Of a stretch of 64,000 nt of DNA, positions 41,501 through 53,500 are shown piece by piece (positions within the stretch are counted from its first letter, which is position 1; every line of letters begins with the position of its first letter). The notes below the pieces were generated by a model, which saw only the letters and a list, made by a program, of their open reading frames with translations, ran no database searches and was not told the origin of the DNA. Origin of the DNA: Sipunculus nudus (lineage: Eukaryota; Annelida; Sipuncula; Golfingiida; Sipunculidae); contig CM049319.1 of NCBI GenBank assembly GCA_026874595.1, positions 59,964,917 through 60,028,916 of the forward strand, in the 5' to 3' direction. The translations under genes and the position numbers were made by a program.

Positions 41501-44500
41501 AGAGCAGACTGTCAAAACACATGGTATGTATGCCTATGGAAAGTTCTTTTGGAAAGACAATATTTTTGGTTAACTGTTGATGCTCCTTAAGAATGTGGCC
41601 AAGCTGCATTTGTAGATTTTGTGCTTTAAAGTGACCTATTCAGATATTAGGTATGTTAAATAAACATGACATATAGTGTTTTCTCCTTGAAATATTGTGA
41701 TATTTGCAATTATTTCACCATGAAAACCATTTGCTTTCTCCTGTAAATCAAGTGAATGTAATCTTCATCGGGCATGATCTGTGGCCATACCATGCATTTT
41801 CACAAATCTAGATTTTTCAAGCATCCAATCAGTGTTTCCTCTTTCTTATTTCCTGTCCTTGCTTAGGTCTCGTCATGCATGAGCAAGATCAAACTTCTGG
41901 TCATGCAGTCTGTTATGGAAAACAGACACGTCTGGACTGCATTTACTTTTATACAGAATCATGAGCAGCACCATGCCTTCATTCAGGCCTTTTAAATTTT
42001 ATCTGGTTTGAGGCGATGTATCACTTCAATAAATGATTTGGTTGATTTATTGCTTTGTTGCTTTAAAATCTTTGAATATTTTAAATGTTTTCAAGTGCTT
42101 GAATATAGCTGATTGTTTTTTATTTCCCTGAAAAGACTTCAACTTTTACTCCAGTGGCTTTTTATACCCCAGTCATATATGATGGGAGTATTATGGTATA
42201 CCCACAATCCGTCCGTCTGTCAACTTTCAGTTTTGATAACTTAACAGGGCTTTGATGGAGATTCATGATACTCACCATAACTACTTACCAACAGATTATC
42301 TCGTTATGTTTTCTTATTAGCAACATCAACTCTTATTTAATAAGGTCACCGGTCACTGGGCTACTTTGTGGTGTCACTGTGATAACTTAAAAAGAATATG
42401 AAGGATTTTGATAAAACTCATCAGAAATGTTAATCAGTAAAATATCTTGCCTCAGTTTGATTTCCAGAAAAATCAATGCATATTTAATGAGATCAGAGGT
42501 CCCCACACCCTGAGGACTTACTATAAATCTTATTGTTTTTCATGAAACTCATTATACATATATATTTGCCAATAGTTTCTCACCTCAATTACCGTCTCAT
42601 CAAAATTCATGCATATTTAATGTAGTCAGAGGTCACCAGATACACAACTGGCATAATATGCAGGTTTGTGGTGCTCTTGATGTTATTTAGATTTGGGCAT
42701 CTGTTCAAAAGAACAGGAGCTTTGAAGCTGTGGTTAAGGAGGCAGAAAAGCAGAAAAAAAACCTGAATCCAAATATTTTTCATTGAAAACCCTTGTAAAG
42801 ACCTTAGAAATTAAATCCAAAAATGTGTGGGAATCTTGCTTTTAGAGAAGGATGTAATGTTGAATTTTAAATTTTAAAGATTTAACATTTAGACTTGGTA
42901 TCATTAGTTGTAAAGTCATTATTAAAATAGGTCATGTTTTTCAGGTTTCCTTGACAGTTTTAATTATATAATGACGTCAGACCTTCTTTATGACAGGGTT
43001 ATGAAGGTGACATGTCTAGTACCAGCACACTAAGGTCAGCAAGGGTCAGTGGATCCGTGGCCAGTCTGGATTCACTCCGCAGCACTGATCCGTTCTCAAA
43101 AAGTCCACGCATGAGCCGCAGACAGCTGGAGGAGATCCCAGAGGGACCCTGTAAGATAAATTTGTTTAGGTCATCACCTACATTTGGCTTTATGTTTAGG
43201 TGATGATAAATATATGACATTTTGCCTGCAGTAGAGAGATGCCCTCAGTAGTAAGGTTACAGATTTCAGGACCTACCATCAAGAGACTTTACATAAGTGC
43301 TGTAAATAGGAAGTGTGCCCTTAGTACAAAAGTGCCCATAAGGAGAAGTTCCACTGTATATATATTCCATTTTGAGCCCAACATTTTACAAAATTTTTTC
43401 AAGAAAAACATTTCACAGTCACAGTATATATATTCAACATTTAGAAATCTATATTTAACAGTCATTTCATCTAGATCTGTACTTTACACTTATATCATCC
43501 AGATCTTTAGTTTACAGTCATGTCATTTAGATCTGTTGTTTGCAGTTATATCATCTAGATGTATTTTTTTAAGTCATATCATCTGTATTTTATAGTCATA
43601 TATTTTACAGTCATATCATCTTTACTTACAGTCATATATGTTTTAAATTCATATTTTCTGTATTTTTCGGCAATATCATAAATATTTTACAGTCATATAT
43701 ATTTCAAAGTCATATCTTCTGTATTTTACAGTCATATCATAAATATTTTAACAGTCATATATATTTTAAAGTCATATCTTCTGTATTTTACAGTCATATC
43801 ATAAATATTTTACAGTCCTACATATTTTAAAGTCATATCATCTATATTTTACAGTCACATATATTTTACAGTCACAGCATCTATTTCAGCCATTCCCTAC
43901 ACTGTCAAGGTCACAACAGGCGATGGAAATGATAACGGAACTGAGGCCAATGTCTGGATCAAGATCATGGGACCAAAGAAACGTCACACAGGTCGATTGT
44001 TCCTGGAGCTAGCTCAGAGGGCTCAGTTTGAGCCTTCATCCATTGAGACATTCTCCCTCGAGGCTGTGGACGTAGAGGAAGTCAGGCAGATTGAGGTGGT
44101 TATTTTTATTTATTTTTTTTAAGGACTTTGTGTAAATTGTGTTTGATATTGATATCAGTATTAAAAATGTTTAAAAAATAAATAAAGAATTCTTTGAAAA
44201 ATAAATATTACTTACAAATCATTGTTCGAAACAAATGTAGTTTCATAGCTGTTCTCATGTTCATGATATCAAAAAGTCATTTTGCTTATGTTAAGGGGTG
44301 TATATAAAAGCAGACCGAATGGTCTCACAAAATGGTTGGAGTGCCTGAAATGTGCACCAACTATATATCGTACATGGCTTTGAATCCAGGATCGGCCAAA
44401 CGTTTTGCTCCTAGCAAAATGTTAACGTAACACATGGGGACTTATCAAGGATGACGCACAACTTTGGGCCTGGGACAGGTGGTTTGAAGGAATTAGGTAA

Positions 44501-47500
44501 TTACTGCCACCTAGTTCACCAAAAAATTGTGATTACTGGGTTAATTAATCTTTTTCTGGAAGTAAAAGCTTGTTAATGGGGTGTGTTATGTAAATGTGGT
44601 CAAAACTGTCTGGCCTGTAAAGATTCCCTTTCTAGTGAAATGGTTGGAATGCCAGAAGTGCATCACTGACATGGGTTTGAATCCTGGGATCTACTTAATA
44701 TTTTCCCCTAAGCAAAATGTGTACATAGTATTAAATTATCATGTTTGGACCTTTAAATCTATAAACACTCTAATTAGGTTAAAGCAGCTACAAATACTAA
44801 AGCAGCTACAAATACAAAATAGTTCTCTTTATTCTTAAAATATATTTCATATTTAACAATCCATGCTCTGTATGGTAAAAAAGTAATTAAGATGATATAT
44901 TGATTTGTGGTCATATTACAGTAATATATTGCATCCTTGCTGTAATGAAGCTAAATTTTTCTTTTTCTTTTTTTTTTTAAATTTTCAACTTTAACTTGAT
45001 TGGTTGGTCACAACTGCTCTGCTCATGATCATTTATATAATGAATATGCAATTAAGGTCACATAGAGTTCATGGTTAGGTCAATTGAGGAGCAGCAGTTC
45101 AATAGAGCAACTATTTTTTGTGAGTGACCTAGTGTTGGTGTGACTAGCTATGTTAATACACATTTTTCAGCTTGGCCATGACGGGGTCACCCCAGGAACA
45201 GGATGGTTTGTCAAGGAGGTCGAGATTGATATGCCAACCAAAGGAAAGCACTACTTCTTCACATGTAAACAATGGCTGGCCAGAGACAAAGGAGATGGAA
45301 AGACCAGTCGGGTGTTCACCCTGAAAGATGGGGATAGCTCTTCCCTGTCATATAAACCATGTACGTAACTATGCACACACTCACTTACACACACACACCT
45401 ATACATACCCCCACCCCATCTACTTTCATTGGTCAGATTCTTGGCCCTGTACCAGAACTGGCATAATGAGACCAACATAAGTAAGTGTTGCATATTCAAA
45501 ATTTGGAGCTGGATGCACAATGTGAAATTACGCTCTCATTGGTCTGATCACTATTCTTTGTCCTGTGCATGCCCACCCTGGTGTTGTGACCCAGAAAACT
45601 TTGCCATACAAGACAGCGGTTAAAACAAAGGAGATCTGGGATGACTGCACTGTATAACCACTGCATGAGGAGTGTACACTCCCCCCCCCCCCCCACAAGC
45701 ATGACTATACATGATATTGTAACTTGTACACACATGTATAATTTGTAGGAGCAGCACCTCCTTCTCATCTTAGCCTTTTTGCTTAGCTGACTTATTACTT
45801 ATTGCCAAACTTAAGTTTTGACATCTTTGCATCATTCAGCCATCCAACTGATTGTGTTTCTAACTATAGACATTTCTTGTCCCACTATTTAAACCTGCAG
45901 GAATTGTTTAAGTGTGATGATTATATTCAGTGATGTTTGATCCAAATAGAAAAGTGTTAATTGGTCGCTATTTCCTAATTTTACATGATATATATACACT
46001 ATTATTTTGCCTTCACAGTGGTACCTTATGAGACCACGATCCACACGGGAGATGTGCAACACGCCGGAACTGATGCTCCCATCTTCCTCCAGGTGTTTGG
46101 TGACAAAGGTACTTCATCTGAGGTCAAACTTGACAAGGCCGGGGACAGGTTCGAAAGGGGAAGGAGTGACCTTGTCAAGGTATGTAGCACTGATATTTGA
46201 TGAATTTCAAATGAAGGATTTCTCCAAAAGAGGAAATGAAATAAAGCATAATTAAAACTTTAAATCCACCAAGATTATCAAATATGCTTCCAAATTTTAG
46301 AATGGTTAAATAAATTAATATTGAGCCAGATCAAGATATACTGCTGGTCCACAGGTAAGAGCCTGCTTGAGGAGACAGATATATGTACTATAAGCTTTTG
46401 AAGTGATATAATGTGAAGGTCCAGGTATTATAATTGTGGTTCTATCCCACGAATCAGTCTACCTGCTGCATGTGAAAATTCATCATAGAAACCTGGAATT
46501 TTTGTTTTCATGAAATAATGGGAACCCTGAGAAAAATTTATGTATTTCTTCTTTAACAGCATTTTATTGTTCTCATGTTGTTCATCATTCAGATAAGTGA
46601 TATAACCATGAAAAAGCCAAGAGTTTTCTATTTCTTTATGCCTAATAATCGATTAACATCAGTTGAAAATACTTTGATTTATAAATAAAACCTGTTCAGT
46701 GCACTGATGAAAAGGGGGTGTCTTGATGTAATGACAGATGGAGCTTGAAGATGTGGCTCCCTTGAAGAAGCTCAGGATTGGCCATACAGGTAAAGGTGCC
46801 AGGCCTGAATGGTTTCTAGAAAAGGTAAGACATGCATGAAAACACATGCATATACCAGAGAGGGACAGACAGAGACAGAACTAAGAAAGACACACAGACA
46901 GACAGACAGACTAGGGGGGACCAAGAAAGTAAGATAGGTTGAGGCTCTTGTTGGACACTCTGATCATCAACATATTTTTATACATTTTTATATATAATTA
47001 ATTCATATTTTAATGGATATAATCTGTGTTGGTTGATTACTGTTTGGTGAGATCACGAAAATGGAACCCTTGCAAAACACCCAAAAGAAGTGAAAATTGC
47101 AAAATTTTAACCCTGCAAATATGAAACGAACTACAGTACAAATTTTACCTACATTTAGGGATTAATCATATTCTTCAGGTCGAGATGAGGAACATGGACA
47201 CTGGAAATCTGTATGTGTTTAAAGCTAACACATGGTTCAGCAAGTCAAGAGGTGACGGCAAAATCGTGCGTGACCTTGTGGCCACCATCAGGGGCAAAGA
47301 CCAACTCAAAGGTCAGTCAGTGCAAACCAACCTGTGTTGGTTTCTATCATATCATTCAAGATAAGTGATCTTCTTGCGCTAAGTGATGGTATTTTTTTTT
47401 TATTTGAATAGTTAAACTTAATGAAGCCTGAGGGGGTGCAGTTGTTGATTACTATTGCTGTTTGAGTCAGAACTCGCATCTGTGTTTGCATATTTTTTTG

Positions 47501-50500
47501 TACTTAAGTTTGTTAGATTAGAGTGAGCATGGATGTATTAAATAGTTGATAACTGCCTTAAATATGTTAAGATACTCCTGTAGATACTTCTGTTTGTATA
47601 GGAGAGTGTTTCTCCAGAGAAGTAGAAACTGCTGGGTTTTTTTATTCAGTTTATTTGACAATCCAGCTGTTGTATGAATGATAGTTTTAAGTGAAATAAT
47701 TTGGAGAAGTCTGTGCAGTTTGAGTCAAGATAGTGTTAATTAGATTATGAAATTATGTTCCAGATAAAATGTCCAGTTATGGCAGAGGTGCACACTCTCC
47801 AAGTGCTTTCACTTATGTTGTCAGGTGCCCAGCACTTGTATGATGAAACCCCCTCTCCCTCTAAAATATTGCTAACAGATTTAATTAATTATTTCAGCTA
47901 CAACATACAAGATTTATGTTAAGACGAGTGACTTGAGAGGGGCAGGCACCAACGCGAACGTTTACATCACAATGTTTGGTGAGCACGGAGACTCAGGCGA
48001 GTTACATCTGAAGGAATCAGAGACCAACAAGGATCCGTTTGAGAACAACCAGGTAGATGTCTTCACATTCCAGGATATCCTGAGCCTGGGACAACTGATG
48101 AAGGTCCGCATCTGGCATGACAACAAAGGTATGCATTTCAAACTAACGTATTCCAAATCTCATTTTATTATCATACTTGCCTATTAAAAGTTTATTTGTC
48201 CTTCACAATAATCATAGAGGACTACAAAAACAGTCTCTGTCAGTCCTTCCTGCCCCATTCTTTCACCACACATCTCTAGGTCCATAGATGCTATCTTTTA
48301 AAAATTTTACAGGCATATTCAGCACATAACTGATATGTGATTATATTCTGCAGGTAGTGCCAAATGTGTTTGGGAACTCTCTGTGCTCCAAAATTTTCCT
48401 TTTTTTTCACTTTTCAAGTAAATAAATAAGAACACTTTAGCCTTTGAAATCATATGCAAGGATTCCTTTGAGCTAGGGGAATTCAGTGAATACTATATTT
48501 AATAAAAATATTTTCAGACAGATGTTTACAAGTTTTTTTTATTTTTAAAATAGGGTCTGTGCAAAGGTTTGGAAATGTTTAGGTATCACTGATGCCACAC
48601 TTTCCTAGATAGTCAATGTCTAAATTTAGACCACTTGTAAATTAAGACCACTTTTGGTCATTCCAACAGGTGGTCTTATTAGACAAGTTTCACTGTATTA
48701 TGTCTAACCTGTGATCATAGGTGTCACAGGCTGAATAGTTACCGAGACTTTTAGAAGTTTATTATTTTTTCCCCCTAGACCTCTTATTTTTCTGATCAGG
48801 AATGGCCTGACATTTCATGGATTTTATTTTTACAGACAATTCAAAATGTTTTCTCCTGGTAAGATGCTGAGTATGGATATTATGAATTCTCTTTTTAATG
48901 TTCATTATATACAATATAAGATGCTCTGTATGTAAGAATAAAAAGTATAACATGTATAAAAATTTTACAGCACATGAACCATAGGATACATGAATAACTA
49001 TATATTTCTTTAATGCTTAGATTTTTTTTTTTAATTTGTATTATTAGAATTAAAGCCGATAATTGTATTATCTTGACTTCATTATTGCAGAAACATAATG
49101 GTACCCAAAATAATTCATATATCTCTTTTATATACAAATAAAGAAATTAATACATAGCTACTCTTATTAGAAATTACAAACTTAAATGAAAATTTCAAAG
49201 CAGAAGATGAACGAGATGATGAGATGAATATTGAAAAAAAAATATGAAATACAGTGAAATCTCCCAATTATTGACACTGACAACATCTGCATTAATATCT
49301 GTAATAGAGAGGTATCATAAAGGAGCAGTTATGAATATTTGCATCACTTTCGATAGGACAACATCAAGTGTCTGTAAAAGAAAGGTGTCCATAATAGGGA
49401 TATCTCCATAATTAAGAGAGATTTTCTGGTAATCTTAAATGTGACATGATATTTTTTCAACCGTAGGTCTTGGAGCGGCCTGGCATTGCAGCCAAGTTGA
49501 AGTGGAGGACTGTAACAAGGGAAGACGCTACGTATTCCCCTGTAACCGCTGGCTGTCTAAGAGTGAAGATGATAAACAGATCTGTAGGGAGCTTAGTTGT
49601 GCCAACCTCCCATCACCTTCCAGCAAAGACAAGATATGTGAGTAAACTAGCTTCATCTTCAGGGAGCTTAGTTGTGCTAACTTTTAACCTCCCAGCAGAA
49701 TCCAACAAAAACAAATATATATGTAAAACAGCTTCATCTGTAGGAGGCTTAGCTGTGCTAACTTCTAACCTCCTATCAGTATCTAGCAAAACAGAACATG
49801 TTTGTAGAATCTCTTTTATCTGCATGGAGCTTAATTGTACTGATCTCCCATCACCATACAGCAAAGACAAAATGTGTGAGTCAGCTAGCTTCATCTGCAG
49901 AGAGCTTGGCTTTGGTAATCTCCCACCAGTATTTCAAGTCAAGCAAATACATTTCTAATCCCATGTTATTATCATATGAATTGACAAATATTTGTGTCAC
50001 TGTCAACCAAAACAAAACTAGCTGAGCATACATGATGATAATATTTTAATTTGCTGCAAATGTCTTAATTGGAATCTTGGGCAAATTTTAGGCAAATCAG
50101 GGGGATCTTTATAAAACCTTTGGTTTACCTCTATAACCTGAAAATTAATTGTGCCTTCTGGTTAATTCCTAACCCATGCATAGAAAAAATGTAACTTAGA
50201 AGGCTTTGTAATAAAATATATAGTTTGTGTCATAATTCAGTAGAAGGTCCCACCAATGGGCCATAGCTATGCCTTGCCTTAAAAATAATGACAGACACAA
50301 TGTAAGTTTTAATTCACAACTCAGGCACTTCTATTTGTGTCAGCTGAAGCTTTTGACTATATCCCACCCTTATTGTCAGCAATCAGCTATACAAATATAA
50401 GGTGCTAAGTTGAGTGTAATTATTTACATTATGGAATATTAGGGACAGGATCCAACATCAGAGATGCCAAGTTGACAGAATCACAATGCGTGAGATTTCA

Positions 50501-53500
50501 TATTTGTGGTCCCGGCAGTCGAGAACTGCCATTCCTGTAGGAGGGATCGACTATTTACTGGAAATCACTAATAAATTTCCAGAAATCATCTATGACCCAC
50601 ATGTATTCAATAAAATTTAAAACTCTACGATTCCCCCCACACCCATTTTACATTTCCTATGCCTATGATTTTTTAGCTCAGCTGACTGAAAGTCATCTGA
50701 GCTATAGCGATCATTCTTTGTCCGTCGTCCGTCTGTCCATCTGTCCGTCCATTAACCAGGCACAAATCATAACCGCTGGACCTAGAACCTTGTAACTTGG
50801 CATTCTGAGAGGTCCATGAAAAATCTCCTTGGAAACCAGAAATTAGGTCTCTGTTACCCATATCCTTCGAGCTATGGGGCCCCAAAGTACCCCCCAGAAA
50901 AGTCAAAAATTTCATACAAAAAAATCAATATCTCATTAACTACATCACTGATGGTCATGATTTTTTGCATACATATTGATCATGAGATGTTCCATCAGTT
51001 CCTGCAGACTGGTGGCGCTACCTGTATTTTTTTATTTTTTACGAATTTTTTTCTCTATTTTTGAGACCTTTAAACATGTGAACATCTGTTAACAAGGCAC
51101 AAATTGTAAAGACTGGACCTAGAATCTTCATTCTTGAGACATTGAGAGGTCAATGAAAAAATGTCCATGGAAACCAGAAATTAGGTCTCTGTTACCCATA
51201 TCCTTCGAGCTATGGGGCCTAGAAGTACCCCCCAGAATAGTCAAAAATTTCATGCAAAAACTTCAATATCTCAATAACTACATTACTGATGGTCATGATT
51301 TTTTGCATGGATATTGATCATGGAGTGTTTCATCAGTTCTGCAGTCTGGTGGCGCCACCTGTATTTTTTTATTTTTACGAATTATTTTCTCTATTTATGA
51401 GACCTTAAGATGGGGTCATCTGTTAACAGGGCACAAATCGTAAAGCCTGGACCTAGAATCTTCTCTCTTGACATGCAGGGAGGCCCATTAAAAGTCTCCT
51501 TAGAAACTTAGAAAAAGGTCTCTGTTACCCATTTTCTTCGAGCTATGGGGCTCCCAAGTACCCCCCAGAATGATGGAAAATTTGATACAAAAGCTCAAGT
51601 ATCTGAAAAACTATTGCAATGATCACCATAATTCTTTGCAGGGATATTGATCTTGGAATGTTTCATCAGTTTCTGCAGTCTGATGGCCCCACTGGTATTT
51701 TTTCGATTTTTTACAAATTTTACAGGGCACAAATCGTAATGCCTAGACCTAGAATCTTCTGTCTTGACATGCAGAGAAGCCCATAAAAAGTTTCCTTGGA
51801 AACCTCAAATTAGGTCTCTGTTACCCATATTCTTCGAGCTATTGGGCTCAGAAGTACCCTCCAGAATAATGGAAAATTTGATACAAAAGCTCAAGTATCT
51901 GAACAACTAATGCATTGATCACCATGATTCTTAGCATTGATATTGATCATGGGGTGTTTCATCAGTTTCTGCAGTCTGGTGGCGCCATCTGTATTTTTTT
52001 CAATTTTTAGCTCAGCTGACTGAAAGTCATCTGAGCTATAGCGATCACTCTTTGTCCGTTGTCCGTCTGTCCGTCCGTTAACCAGGCACAAATCATAACC
52101 ACTGGACCTAGAACCTTGTAACTTGGCATTCTGAGAGGTCCATGAAAAAATCTCCTTGGAAACCAGAAATTAGGTCTCTGTTACCCATATCCTTTGAGCT
52201 ATGGGGCCCCAAAATACCCCCCAGAAAAGTAAAAAATTTAATACAAAAACCTCAATATCTAATTAACTACATCGCTGATGGTCATGATTTTTTGCATACA
52301 TATTGATCATGAGATGTTCCATCAGTTCCTGCAGACTGGTGGCGCCACCTGTATTTTTTTATTTTTTACGAATTTTTTTCTCTATTTTTGAGACCTTTTA
52401 AAATACAGACACAATTTTGCCCTGTTGGTTAATCTGTTTGATGCTTCAGTTGAATGGGTATATACTACCATTCAGATGAAAAAATTTCCTTTTGCGAATC
52501 TCTTCCCAGTCAGCTGAGCGTCATGACCCATGGGTCACTTGTTTTAAATAAAAAAAAGATGCACCATGTCAGGCCACCATGCAACACGTATTAGCTCCCT
52601 ACGCAACTTGTCATGTTGTACAATTGCACAATCTGATTTCCACCTATAAGCACACAACATATAGGTCATATGTGACAAATGTTGATACATGTATACAAAC
52701 ATAAATGTTTAAGCATCTGATAGCGTGATGACGTAGTATTATGAGCTAATGTTGTCCTATAACACATCCATTCTACTGGTACACTGCCTGATAAGATACA
52801 TTAATGAAGGTAACACAAGATTTTTGTCCCTTTTCACGAGAACGAGAGACTAGGGGTAAATGAATGAGTATCATGTCCAAATGATGCGTGAGACTTGGTA
52901 TGTCTGCAACTGACATAGTTTAATGACACATGTTTGATGTTTGCAGCGTATGACATTGAGGTGACAACGGCTGATAAGAAAGATGCTGGTATGATGCACA
53001 ATGCATGGATCATCCTTGAGGGAGAAGAACGAACATCCAAGGAGTTCATTATGGAGAACAGTGCACGCAACAAAATACTTAGGAGGTGGGGAGAGATCGA
53101 AGTGATTTTACTAAATCAATATTTATTAACACAAAGAAAACAGATAATATTTATTTCACAAATCTTACAATTTCCATGAACTTGATAGAAAAGATACCCA
53201 CCTTCCAAAAAAATTAAAATACAGACCCAGAGGTATTGATGTAGTTAAAACACCCCTAGTGCCCCCCCCCCCTTATAATCTGCCAATTAAGAAAACCTGT
53301 ATGACTTCTTGATTAACTCATACAATGTACATAGAAATTCCACAGCATGCTTACTTTGTCCAAAAGGAAATATTATCAGCTACCTTTATGGCTGCATGAC
53401 TGTTTTCAAATTTTTAAACACATTATATCTGTTCCTTTTTCTTTTTATCACAAAGGTTTTACTTCGTACTTTCCTTTAGGGGTCAGACAGATCGTTTCAC

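Noticed and set aside
43430-43885. CRISPR-like regular repeats
   Set aside because: AT-rich eukaryotic tandem repeat with no unique spacers; the host is clearly an animal.
49470-49958. 162-codon plus-strand ORF
   Set aside because: Out of frame with exon 31 over its first part; it results from tandem copies of the exon end. Kept as a repeat, not as a gene.
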